A DNA stretch of 64,000 nucleotides, from contig CM030714.1 of NCBI GenBank assembly GCA_017979445.1, positions 44,903,220 to 44,967,219 on the forward strand, read 5' to 3'. The stretch's first letter is position 1; the number at the start of each line of letters is the position of its first letter. This document shows, piece by piece, positions 1 through 11,273 of the stretch. The stretch is from Akebia trifoliata. Taxonomy: Eukaryota > Streptophyta > Magnoliopsida > Ranunculales > Lardizabalaceae. The position numbers and the translations under genes are program-made. The notes under the pieces are model-generated. The model saw nothing but the letters and a program-made list of their open reading frames with translations, was not told where the DNA came from and ran no database searches.

Positions 1-176
1 CTCACTATTCATTTTAATTTTCAAAATGTGAACGGTAACAAAGGTGGAGGTTTTAAAGTTACTATTTTGTAGGTTTAAAGTGACGTGAAATAATGCACTT
101 TAAACCAGTGAAGTAGTCACTTTAAAACCTTCAAATTCATTACCGTTTGTGTTTTGGTATTTAAAATGAATAGTGA
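1..176. repeat. MITE-like inverted repeat cut by the window edge
   Basis: The first bases (ctcactattcattttaa) recur inverted at 160-176 (ttaaaatgaatagtgaa). The interior also folds: a tttaaagt...cactttaaa arrangement lies between. The same terminal motif closes the larger element at 59200-59555, so this looks like a relative. The left end and any target duplication may lie outside the window. Confidence 0.5.
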
Positions 177-1539
177 ATCGAAATAAAAAATTCTTAAAAT
201 TCAACTTAGGATATAGTAATTCACCCAAATAAAATTATAGAGAGGGAAATAAGAGATCCCCCCAAGGCAGAGCCTGGATTTTGCTCTTGTGGGGAGTAAC
301 TAAGAGTAAAAAAAATATTTTGTGAGGGCAACTAAGAGTAAATTTTTTTTTTGTGGGGCAATAGAGGAGGATTTGTTTATCTACCTCTAATTTCTATTGC
401 AATAACCCATTACTGTATAAACTTTAAAAAGTCTTGTGGGGGCAAGTGCCCCCATTATAAATCCGCCGGTGGATCCACCGATCACATGAGCCCGCGTATT
501 GAATGCATAGCTACCCTTGTTGGTTAAAAAATTACCCTTGCTTTGCTTGACATGACACATACTAGAGAGTCTGTGAGTAAAAACTCTGCAAGCAAGAGTT
601 GGGTTCAGGTCAAACCAAGCTAAACCCCCAAATTGGAACCCTAAAGAGTGGGACAATTACTTTTGGGGTTTAAAATGGGAAGATGGCCACCCGAAAGGAA
701 AACTAATAGAAAAGAAACATAATTCTTACCTGAAACAATGGGTGTGACAAAATCCATGAAGTCTTCAATAATACCATTTTTGAGGTGTAGGTCTACTAAT
801 ACATGTTAGGTGATTCATAATGTCGGAAAACCACACTCTTTTCTCTCAATGTGCAAATCAATAGATATTCATCGACAGATAATATAACTATCGAATTAAC
901 GAAATCATAGCGAAAATAATAAAACAAATCCAACAAAACCAGTTGACAATGAGCGAAGAGGCCTAGGAACTTATAAGGAGAGAGACAAGGCAATGAGTGT
1001 TTGATGTGGGACTAAACTCAACAAACATTACAAAATTTCTCATTGGACAAAGTTGTAGGATACTACAAACATCAAGAGAAACACAACTCTTGGATTACAA
1101 ATTATCTCCAGTAAATAAGTGAACTCTAGTAAACAACAATAAGTATACCCTAACCCCAAAGTGAATTGTAAGATCCCTCCAAAACTTGATCTTTTGGAAT
1201 TTCTATCAATACCTTTGATCCATTGGATCAATCTTCATTAGTTCGGCAATACACTTCAAGATTTGAGTTAAAATGTGTAACTATCGAGCTTGAAGAACAC
1301 CTCTAAAAGGGGATTGATTGTTATCTTCACATTGAACTGTTTTCCACATAAAAAATCGGGTTATTCTCATTAATATCATATTTTTATGTTCTAATGTAGA
1401 TGAATATCTATGAATTTACACATAGTAGGAAAGGCATGTAGTTTCCCAACAACATATTCTGGAGGATTGGTGGGTAGGGAGGATATTCAAATTCCATGCA
1501 AGAGGGGCATTTTCTCTGTCTTACCTTATGTTTTGTTGG
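177..1539. other. Intergenic, no gene recognised
   Basis: There is no coding region I can support. Around 240-300 and 425-465 are scraps resembling the ends of the hAT-like element at 18045 (a gagcctggattttgct motif, and gggggcaagtgccccc). Confidence 0.5.
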
Positions 1540-2275
1540 TGATACGTGATGTTCTTCTCGACAAATAATGTGTCTTCTACTAGCAATCTTAGGCAAGTGC
1601 TTGATGAATTTCATAGTATGTATGTCCTTCAAGTTAGTAATGGTAAGAGTCAGATTTTCTTTAGTGAATCTTGCTCTGATAAATCGGAAACTCTTGAAAC
1701 TTAGAAATTTAAAGATCATGTTCCAATCAAATACCTGGGTTGGCCTCTGTTTTCGTCTTGTACGTCGCATTCATTGTGCCATCCTTTAGTTCAACATGTG
1801 CAGAAGAAAAAAAAAAAAAAAATCAGACAGACCAAGCAAATCTCCCTTAATCTTACTGTTGAGTGTATATTTTTCTGCACTCTTGGGTGTATCATACCTC
1901 AGTTAAGCCCTATGACCCTCTTATATTTATAGTTCTCCCCTTCTTCAACATATCGATCTTTTAGAGTAGTTAATTGGTTAGTTAACTACTCTAAAAGTTT
2001 GTATTTCAGTTGACCAAGGGGCCTTAGCATAAGACATCTATAGTATTGGAACTTAATTGGTGGGAATGATGAAGTTTTTGTGGTCTCGCTGGCTTCAAGC
2101 CCAATACGTGGGAAATACTCAAATATGTATTCATGCTAATGTCTCAAAATGCCTCTTCGGTATGGAGAGGCATCATTAGTGCCAGAGATAATTGGGTGGT
2201 TACGGGTGACGGGACTAAAACTTTATTTTAGAGGGTCATTGTGAACCAATGGACTTAGGTCTACTTGTGATACTG
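1540..2275 (+). mobile_element. Decayed LINE reverse-transcriptase 3' fragment
   Basis: The plus strand reads as the C-terminal part of a plant L1-type reverse transcriptase. Recognisable pieces are a 'GKSQIFFSES' block, a 'VPIKYLGWPL' block at about 1710-1750 (the usual PIKYLGxPL motif), and about 400 bp further on a 'SSVWRGIISARD' block followed by 'GDG'. These match the thumb and post-RT region of plant non-LTR elements. An in-frame TAG lies between the first two blocks and the later blocks are in other frames, so it cannot be translated as one protein. There is no endonuclease and no upstream RT palm. It is a 5'-truncated dead copy. Confidence 0.65.
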
Positions 2276-2280
2276 GTAAA

Positions 2281-3675
2281 AATAGTCAGTGGTGGTGAAA
2301 ACTTTTCCTCTTATTATTATTATTTTGTCCTCTTGCACAAAAAAAAAATTAAAGATGATTGGATTTCTTATAGGTTTTCATAGAAGGCTCAAGTTTGGGC
2401 CCGAAGAAGAGCCCATGAGTTGTATTATTTAAACATCCATCAAGAAACAAGTACAATGAATTGGGCTTCAGAATGAAAATGGTGTTGTTCTTATTTAATA
2501 TGACAGTATACATTTTTTATTGAAAAAGGAAGTAAAATAATATTCAATGGAAACAAAATTAAAATAAAATTAAAAAATACTTACAGTGATGTATACGAAA
2601 AAATAGGAAAAAAAAAATGAATGAATCGATATTAGAGTTTGACTCTATGTCTTTAAGACAATATTAACCTCACACTGGTGCTCATGATTTTTGGTGATTA
2701 TCTCCTACAGTATAACGATCTTTTTCTTGTGATAGTAGCACTTCAAATCATAAGAATAATGAAACAACTATGATTTTAACACCCTTTCTATAAAATTAAT
2801 ATGAAGATGATTAAGAAAAATTATGTAAAAAATGCAATGAGGGATGGACTATAAATAAAATAAACGTGACAATTAAACACTTATTCAAGGAAGGGCATGG
2901 TTATTGGAAGGGGTATTACACCTATTAACATTTAACATTTAATGCACTTCTTTGAAGAGGTATATAACTCTTGAAAAATGTATTGCAACTATTAACATTT
3001 AATACATCTCTTTGAAGAGGTACATAACTTTTGAAAAAATTATTGCAACTCTTAATAATTTTCAGTTTACATGATTGTTATGAACAAGTTTTGTAACTAC
3101 CCATGTGATTATTGGTATGAACTCAAATTTTATAATTTGAGACAAATCCAAACTCTAATTTATCTCCAAACTCTAATTTATCATTCATTATTTCAACAAA
3201 TGGTTCAGTTTTTATAAGATACAAGTGATTCATACTCATCATTAATTGAACTAAAAGAGAATAAAGGGATTTTTATGTGGTAATACTAAGTGGAAGAGTG
3301 AAAACAACAAATGATGAACAAGGAAGATTGTTGGCCATAATGGGAAATCTAACAAAATTTGGTTGGAAAGATAGGTCGGAATCTAGAGGTGTTGCAGGCC
3401 ATAGAGGAACAATAAGAATAGATGTCCCTTGTTACGACAATCAGGATAAAAGAACGGACTGGTGAGTTGTTTGTGGAAAAGCGAATGCAAAATTGAGAAT
3501 ATGAAGTGATGTAGTGTGGTAGAAGTGGTGTGCATGACTCTTTCAATGAAAATGCGTGTGAGATGTTATGTGGTGGGAACAATGAGGAGAACGGCTAGGA
3601 ATTGGGATACGTTGGAGTGGACATGAGTTAGAAGGTAGGAGCATGGCCGATTTGATTGCCAGATTGGAACCGACC
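2281..3675. other. AT-rich intergenic, no gene recognised
   Basis: There are only short unsupported open frames. Two near-identical sentences occur at about 2925-2985 and 2990-3050 (ttaacatttaa...cttctttgaagaggta...aacttttgaaaaa), a local tandem duplication of roughly 65 bp. If the LTR at 3688-4063 is real, the part next to 3676 would be retroelement interior read on the minus strand, but I recognise no gag or pol. Confidence 0.4.
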
Positions 3676-4063
3676 GCTCTGATACCATGATAAATTTTAT
3701 ATTAACTGAAAACCTAGATCAGGTTGATCTCTATGTGATTTTATTAAATCACAAGATTCGGTTTATCTCAATACTTCTTTAAAAAAATGCAACCTCATAT
3801 ATGATTAAATCATATTTAACATGGCGCATCTTGATGAACCTTAATAACTACAACATATTTAATACTCTAATATATAATCTTCTTTGAATCTCCTAATGCT
3901 CTAATAAAATTCTTCTATATTTTCATCAAAGTCTCGAAACAAATTTGCTCTTGGTTGAATCTCTTATCATAATAATCCATAATATTAGAATTTTTTTTTC
4001 TTCTAGATATATCTTTGCTTACCACAAAAACAAAAAAAAACTATAAATCGTGATGTGATATCA
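3676..4063 (-). mobile_element. Possible LTR plus tRNA-Met-type primer-binding site
   Basis: On the minus strand, 3687-3676 reads TGGTATCAGAGC, the classic primer-binding site complementary to plant initiator tRNA-Met. Directly before it is a segment beginning TGATA and ending TATCA (4063 to 3688, about 376 bp), as expected for a 5' LTR with inverted ends. No second LTR, gag or pol was found at lower coordinates, so it is probably a broken copia-like element. It lies just downstream of the 3' end of the ankyrin gene. Confidence 0.4.
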
Positions 4064-4137
4064 ATTGGTCTGTAATATAGAAGGTCCATGAATGGATTCC
4101 AGGCACATTACATAAATATGAAATTCTAAAACTTGCT

Positions 4138-7100
4138 TTAATTATTGTAAGAAAACAACATAGAAACATGAGTTGGGTGCTCCCTACTGGTTCTGAGAAC
4201 TGCTCTCTTATCCCCCAAATGATAGAAATTGGACCACAATAGAAAGCCTATGCAACACTTGTAGATGTACAAAAACAGATTTCCCAGCACTTTCCTTGGA
4301 AAAGCAAAAACTGCAACCACAAAGTAAAGGAAGAAACCAAGTATTAAAATTTCTGTGCTCAGTAATTTACTTTCGGCCACCGTAAGGTTTATACCCAACG
4401 TGAATGCTAATGACATAAACATTAGCGCCACGAGGGTAAGCATGTTTGCAATAACATAGAGTTCACTAGTACTAAGCCAACTCGGCATGGTTCTCATCCA
4501 TATGAGGCTAATCACTGCACCCATAGATGAATACATTGCCAATGTGTCGGATAAAATAAAGTATTGGAAGTTTTGAAGGTTTACTAGAGTTGCCATCCCT
4601 TGGTTCTGGCCTTGGCCTATGTACCCCCCAGGCAATGTGAAGCCTGCAGCGAAGGTGACAGTGGCAACCAATGTCGCCACCACTAGAAGGGTGTTTGCTT
4701 TATCCTTGTAAGAATCATCTGGTTTTCCCTTACTACTGTAGTACATAATTTCCTTTGCGACGTGAATAGGGTTATACCATGGTGGGCTTGCATACTGCAA
4801 CAAGGTTGTTATGTTTAGTGCCTGCACGTAGACAAAATGCAGGAATCAATGAGTTGATATCACAACCTGATACAGAACACCCTTTCACCTACTATCAATT
4901 GCTTGTGCCATTTTAATAAGAAATAGTTTTTCAAATATCTTCAGAAAATTTATGAGAATAACATTTATACTGTGTTTTCAAACTGATGACATTCCCCTTG
5001 ACTTTGGCCTTCTAGAATAGAACAAATAAAAAGAAAAATTAAATGAACCAAGTACCCTTATCTTCAACCTCTTAACACAAAACCTTTATTTTTATCCCAA
5101 AACCAGTTATCACCAAACTCTTCAACCTCCATGTGTATTATTTTAATTTATCTATTTAATCTTATTTTAAATCCATCATTTTCAACAAAATCTTAATTCT
5201 ATGTAGAAAACTCTACATGGATTATTTTTATTCTATTCATCCTTAATCTTCAATCCATCATTTTAAACCTAGTTTTAACACTTTGTAAATAAAATCCTAC
5301 TACCCAAAATTCCACCGATTTCTAATAACTCCAGCACAATGTGAAAAAAAAAAAAAACCTATATTTGACAGCCCAAGGCCTGCAAATTTCATAAAATTCT
5401 ATGGACCAACGTGTCGAAGTTTTCATTGTCAATTTTGTTTTTGATGGATCAAAACCATCAAATTAATGGAGGATGGGAGACATTTGAGGGCTCTAAGCCG
5501 TCAAATTGGGAACATAAAAATTTTTAACGGCTATGGGCCGTCAAAATTCAGTTTCTAAAATTTGTGGGCTTTGGCCCGTTGAATTTTCTTGTCAAAATTT
5601 TCAATTTTCGCATAGTGCAAAATCCTATCTTTTTGCCTCAAGAGGTTTTATTGATGGTTAAAGATGAAGGAAAATTTTTACTGAAGTTGAAGATGGCTAG
5701 TTTTGAGAAGAAAATAAAATCAATGATTTTTGCCTAGAAGTTGAAGACTAGAGCATTTGGGTGTTCTTTATTAGTCTATGTGTTCAAAGGACGGGATCAA
5801 AAGAGGCGTGTCGTCATTTTGAAAACACAGGTACATGAAGGGATTTTTTTTATTTTTAAATACACATTTTATTTTTGTCTGTCTGCCATACCTTTGCACG
5901 ATTGGTGTCTAGTGACTTTGCAATGTCTAGAGCAGTCTGCATTTTGCTATTCAAGGTCGTCACATCTACTCTGCCATCTCTTAAGAGAATTCTCACTATA
6001 TAAGGATAACAATTGATGGTGGCTTGATGCAAAGGTGTGTTACCACTGTTGTCCTTTTCATTTATAAGTCCCTCGAGCTCCTTCGTTTTCAACACATAGA
6101 AAACCACCTTCTCTTCCCCGCACTCGGTCGCAATGTGAAGTATATTCTGACCTTTGCTATTAAGCAAGTCTTTTTGATCTGGGTAACATCGAAGGAGCTC
6201 TTTAATGATGCTAATGTGACCATTACCTGCTGCCATGTGAATTGGTGCAAAGCCATTTTTGTCTAAGCGATAGGCTGCCGAGGTCTCATATTTCAATAGT
6301 TGTTTGATCATCCTATCATGCCCCAAGGTTACTGCAAAGTGCAACGGAGTTCTCTCATTGGAATCTACTTCTTCTGTGAGTTTTTGCTTTTCGTTGAGCA
6401 GCATTTTGGTGATAACTAACATAAAAAAGAAGAGATTGAGAATACAAATCAATATTGTAAGTTTTTACAAAATAAGAGGGGAAGAGAACAGAAGACATTG
6501 TAGATAGAGTGACGGAGTTGGATCTAGAGTTGGTTTTGAACGGTATGATATAGGGAGATAATTAGACCTTCCAGTAGTGGCAGGATTACTAGTCTACTAA
6601 CTAGCAAAGACAAAAGTGTTTAAGAAAAATGAGTTTATTGAGAATTCTTGAATGATGATTACATATCGCATAAGGTTTATATAGATTCAAAATATCCATG
6701 AATATGGAAACATTATCAATCAACCTAGTATAACATCCCTAATTAATCCTAATTGAACCTAATTGATGCAAATCTAAGATTTGCAAGATATGTGATTAGA
6801 TGCACCATAGCACATACATAGGACCCTTCTACGAAGACAGTTAACACTAAGAATGAGAAACCAAACCACCCCAAACATGCAATGATTTACTAAGGTCATC
6901 TCATCCCATGTTTTGCAATGTGACAAGACAATAACCTGTCAATCGGGCTTGTACACTAACCGATCTTAACGGAGAAGCTTTCATACCATCGTGTGTCATC
7001 ATTCAATATGCCCAAGCGCAACATGCACTAGAAATATAGCAAGGAACAACAGCATTTTCGAGGGCAATCATCCTATGGTGCAATGAGTCATACATGCCTG

Positions 7101-9359
7101 CTTGAGATGGATCTGCGAGTTGGAAGGTCCCTTATCTTTTGAGAAATCATCTTCAGACCTTGAGCTTTCTAAGCTAGCTTGGTTGGGGATTCACAGTAAG
7201 CCTTTGCTGAAGTGTAGGATTGTCTCTTATCTGTTGGCTCAAACCTCCCATGGGATGGATTAAACTGAATGTAGATGGGGATTCAAAACAAAATCCAAGA
7301 ATTGCTGGAGGTGGTGGAGTGCTTCGTGATGCGAATGTTAACTTCTTAGAAGCTGGGTTCTGGTTTTTTGGCTCGGCTACAAATAACTTGGCTGAAGTGA
7401 GAGTGTTAGTTGCTGCCCTTGAATGTTTCAAACTAGATGGGATCATCAAGATGGATTCAGAGCTTATTGTTAAAGGCTTACTAGGTGCCAAAGTTCCTTG
7501 GAGGCTGGCTTCATGGGTACACAAAGCAAGAGTGCTGCTGTCAAAGCTTAATTGTAAGGTGCAACATGTGTGGAGGGAGGCCAATTCGATGGTTGATGCA
7601 CTTGCTACTGCTTCTGTGCAATGTGCTTCATCCAACCACATTTCTGATCTCACCAGTTTACCTCTATTGGTTAAGAAATCTTTTGCAGGAGATGAACTAG
7701 AACTACCACAAATTAGAATTGTAATTAACCAGGGGAAGCCCTATGTACAGATATTTTTCATATTAATATACTTCACTTGCTTGCTTAGCAAAAAGAAAAA
7801 AAATAGTATATTTTAAGTAGGGAACGCCACGACTATGGGAGTTTCAACACCAGATTCATGAAGGATGGAGCAAAGATTTGGAGTCGAGCAGTTAGAGTCC
7901 CCATCAGGGGTGGAGCCAGGATTTTCTTCTAGTGGGTGCAAAATATGGTTAATTGTATAGTTGAAGAACTTGAAGATGAATGGTTTTAGGGAGAAATTTA
8001 GAGGTTTTTGGTTAGAAGTTGAAGAAAAGGATATTTAGGTCATTTCCAATTAGTATATGAGAAGGGCTGGTCAAGAGGCAATGTCAAAAAAATTGAAGGG
8101 GGGTGGGGATTGGGGGGAGGAGGGAGGTGAGGGTGTGGGGGCAAATGGGGAGAGAGGTGAGGGAGTGGGGACAAATGGGGCATGTAATTAGTTGAAAATA
8201 TAGGGGTGTCTCAAAGAAAAATCTATGGCTCCATACATACATACATCCACATCAGCAATGTGTGAATTGATGTCAATGTCAATGTCACTTCAGCATTTTC
8301 CTAAAAAAAATTAATTTTCGTCCTTGCTCCAAATTGATGAAAATGGAAGGATAGGAACTCCCAAATTTAAAGTAAAAAATTCAACGGTGAACAATAACTT
8401 TCAAAAAAAAAAAACAAACTTCGAAAGTTCTTAAAATTTTGTGATCAACATCTCTATGGCATCTGATCATGTTTTTGGCTGCTCCATGACTGGGCAATTA
8501 GGAAATTTTCCTTAGTAAGGAAAGTGTTATTTGATTTTGCATTGGGAAGCTAAGACCCGGATTCCGTTATGACTCTACTAAGTATTGAGTCAAATAATTA
8601 AGGATCAATCGGTTAGTTCAAGCCAGGGGTAATCATGAGGTTACCTGTATCTTGAAGAACTGAGGCAGCATGTAAAGCTGTCCGACCATTTGGACCTCTA
8701 TGACTATAATGATCCATTCGTAAGATTTCTTTAATGATGTCTAGAGCTGATTTTTCAACAGCCAAATACAATGGAGACTCCTCAGCATAGTTAATGGAAG
8801 ATAGTGGTTCAGGGTCTTCTCTCATAAGCAATTTCACCACCTCAAGATGACAATTTCTCACAGCTTCATGCATAGCTGTGTTGTTCTCTTCATTCCCCTT
8901 TCTCACTATCTCGTGTGCCTCGCTTCTTCCGACTTCAACATCCCTAGAAGTTGATGCACCCATAGAATTTTTCGCACAATTGATAAGAAAACTGACTACC
9001 TGCAGATGTCCAGCTCTTGCAGCCACAATGAGTGGAGTGTCACCCTTTGAGTTTGATTTGGTGAGAAGTGATGGGCATCGGCTGTAGACTCCTCTAGAAA
9101 ACTCGTAGTGTCCTAGTCTTGCTGCAATGTGAAGGGCGGTATCCTTGATTGGGGTTACTTGAAGTAGGATATCTAGGTTGTCCTCTGTAAGTTGATCAAG
9201 GAGGTTGACATGGCCAGAAGTTGCTGCCTTGAATAACTTTGGATCCATGAATTTTACTTCATTTTTGACGAAACCAGCACGGCCTGATGTAGGCAACATA
9301 TGAGTCACAGAGACTTCTGTGTAGCCTGCATTTCTTACCTCAACCAACATAGGATCCAT
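4138..9359 (-). CDS. Ankyrin-repeat protein with C-terminal PGG membrane domain (ACD6/ITN1-like), three exons
   Basis: Exons 9359-8645, 6415-5892 and 4821-4138 join in phase at GT..AG junctions to give 640 residues. Residues about 35-410 hold ankyrin repeats (for example DTALHIAARLGH, DTPLIVAARAGH, RTPLHFAVTLGH, NTPLHQATI). Exon 3 starts at residue 414 and carries a PGG domain: KANTLLVVATLVATV, then LPGGY near 476-480, followed by three more hydrophobic spans to about residue 610. Family knowledge: PGG-ankyrin proteins such as ACD6 and ITN1 sit in membranes and act in salicylate-linked defence, cell death or salt/ABA signalling. The start is the first ATG in frame (MDPMLVEV); upstream in-frame codons are not ATG. 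Intron 1 (8644-6416) contains an antisense LINE remnant and a hAT-like repeat. Intron 2 (5891-4822) contains a dispersed repeat. No lesion was seen, so it may be functional. The exact ligand or pathway is unknown. Confidence 0.88.
5370..5615 (+). repeat. Dispersed repeat with internal gccgtcaaa units, copy 1 (ankyrin intron 2)
   Basis: The block contains a repeated phrase of the type gggccgtcaaa / aagccgtcaaattggg and corresponds, on the opposite strand, to 53795-54035. Shared landmarks in the same order are aaatttcataaaattc, atcaaattaatg and accgtcaaaattca-like units. It lies inside intron 2 of the ankyrin gene. No terminal repeats could be delimited. Confidence 0.5.
7220..7803 (+). mobile_element. 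LINE RNase H (RVT_3-like) domain remnant in ankyrin intron 1, antisense
   Basis: An open frame of about 190 residues reads as the C-terminal RNase H domain typical of plant L1 elements: GWIKLNVDGD, AGGGGVLRDAN, NNLAEVRVLVAALE, IKMDSELIVKG, and VWREANSMVDALA. The four acidic positions expected for RNase H catalysis (Asp in NVDG, Glu in AEVR, Asp in MDSE, Asp in MVDALA) are all present. The reverse transcriptase and endonuclease are absent, so it is a 5'-truncated insertion; an A-rich tail (about 7788-7803) ends it. It lies in the opposite orientation to the host gene. A domesticated function is possible only if expression can be shown. Confidence 0.75.
7905..8230. mobile_element. hAT-like non-autonomous element, degraded copy
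   Basis: The block begins caggggtggagccagg and matches 18045-18388 along nearly its whole length: tagttgaag, aaatttagaggttttt, aaaaggatatttaggtcat, ggtgaggg, aattagttgaaaatata and tgtctcaaag occur in the same order. The right end has decayed (ctatggctcc instead of a full inverted end), and I could not read a target-site duplication. It lies in ankyrin intron 1. Confidence 0.6.
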
Positions 9360-10279
9360 GGGTGTCACTCAAATCAATCAATGGGGGTATTTTAATGATC
9401 AAAGATTTACCAAGTAGCAAGAAATGCTGCAAGAAGAATATCATTTTTTAGGACATAGTGCATAATATTATCTTGAAGAATCATATTCGTAAGAAAAACA
9501 CTTTCCTTAGTAAGTAAAGTTTCCTGACCACATCACCTTATGGCATTCAAAAACATGATCCGATGCCATAGGGTTGTAGAGGATAAATTTAGGCTGGTAG
9601 AATTTGCACACACCCAAAATGCTGAACGTACCCACTTACTCGTTGCATGGACCTAAAAATTGACATTACTCGTTGTAGCAAGTTAATTTTACATTGGTCT
9701 CTCTACACCCACCCAAGAGACTATTGATGGGTGAGTTTGAATTTAAGTCGTTTAGGGGGAGTAAGAGAATGGGTTGTATGACTTAAATTACAAGTTTAAA
9801 AGGTTCTATAGTTTAAAGGTGGGCTAGTAGTAGAAGAACCCCAAATTTTTTACTTAATTGAAGAGGTTGCATGAAGCACATTCAAAAGTTGAAGGACATG
9901 CAGGTGTGGTCTCAATAGCATTATTAAAATAAAGGGGTCAAACCGCATTGTGTGTGGAGAGGTTGGCCCTATTACTTTATTGTTTTAAAAGGGGGGAAAG
10001 GTTTACAAAAGAAAAAGGAGAATTAAGGGGTATGTAAAGTTGGTGTGCAGGAAATTTTATGAGAAAACCAATAGTGATAAGAGCATATTAGTGTTAGTAA
10101 TAATAAAATATTGTGAATTACAGATTTAGGTGCAAGTATGTAGATAATGGCTGAGAATTGAGATTGATTAAGAATTATTTTAGTGAGGTGTAATTTTGTT
10201 TTATAAGGAGTGAGGTGTAATTATAATTAGAGATCCGTTGGAAATACCAAGAATGTTTCGTTGCAAAACGTACGTAATT
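9360..10279. other. Upstream region of the ankyrin gene, then unassigned AT-rich DNA
   Basis: No gene recognised. Part of 9700-10280 may be the degenerate 3' interior of the retroelement whose LTR starts at 10293, but no pol motif is readable. At 9540-9575 a palindromic phrase (tatggcattcaaaaacatgatccgatgccata, quoted here in two parts: tatggcattcaaaaac and atgatccgatgccata) recurs inverted near 8457, 34468 and 44845. Confidence 0.35.
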
Positions 10280-11273
10280 AAGGGGGGTAGATTGTATACC
10301 CCAAATTTTGGTATTTTAGATAATATAGTTTAGTAGATTTAATTGTGGTTAAAAATATATGAAATAGTTGTAAATAAATTTTGAAGTAATTTGATGGAAA
10401 AAAAAATTCAAGGACTTAAATGAAGCTTGGTTTATTAATAAAGAGTTTATGTAGATTAAAGTTTGATGTGGTCGAAAATAATTTGATTAGTTCAGAGAAG
10501 TATAATAATTAAAAGATAATATTGGCTAGCTGGTTTGGAATAGTAGCGGGCTCCACCATTTTTAGTGAAAGGTCAGATTAATGGGTTTTAAGTTTTAAGT
10601 TGACTAGGGTGGCAATGGGCCCCACCAATTCATATTAATACAAAAAATGAAATCCCTACATGGGTAGACCTTATTAAGACTACACCAAAAAGCGTACTTA
10701 AGTATTATGTAAAATGTGTAGAGGGTAAAATCGGTATTTCATCAAGACCTTACACGTGTTTTGATGAAAATATGAGTAGAAAGGCAAAGAAGCAATCGTG
10801 GAAGGTAAGTGGTACTCAGAACAGGTCAATGGTCCAGACCTGCCCGGTAGGAGGTAGGGCAAAGTAAATCAATGGATTCGAGTAATCCCTTGCCGCACGT
10901 ATCAAACTCCAAGATTTTAGGAGAGATCCCAAGGATCCAGGGCTACGATAAGGGAAATTCCAATTCAATTTTAGATTCCTGCAATCATGGGATCTCCCAT
11001 GATCAAATCCCAAATAAAGGGGAAACCCTTATCTTTGGGAGATCTTATATATATTCAAGGGAGAACCAAGCGGAGGGGATCTTTTTGGCTCACTCTTGAT
11101 TTGAGTGAACATATGTTAATCTTTTCTGCAACTCTAACTAGATCGTTGGAGGATTATTGGCAGGTATCACACCGGTGCCATCACAGAAGAGTTAGGATCA
11201 CCATTTTGAAGCAGCAAAGCAGAGTAACTTGAGGTAAAAGTCAAATTTGCCTCTACAATGTGTATAATATTAT
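10280..11273 (+). mobile_element. Probable Ty3/gypsy-type 3' LTR preceded by a polypurine tract
   Basis: A polypurine run (aaggggggtag, 10280-10290) is followed at once by tgtataccccaaattttgg, the way 3' LTRs of plant chromovirus-type Ty3 elements begin. The block ends plausibly at a tataca near 11268-11273, giving TGTATA..TATACA ends and about 980 bp. A TATA-like stretch (cttatatatattcaaggg, about 11045-11062) sits where an LTR promoter would be. The internal pol region is not recognisable, and no second LTR lies in the window. Confidence 0.45.

Noticed and set aside
1408..1770. A 120-codon minus-strand open frame
   Set aside because: It is the antisense of a recognisable LINE reverse-transcriptase fragment on the plus strand.
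7174..7653. A 159-codon minus-strand open frame
   Set aside because: Antisense shadow of the RNase H domain at 7220-7803.
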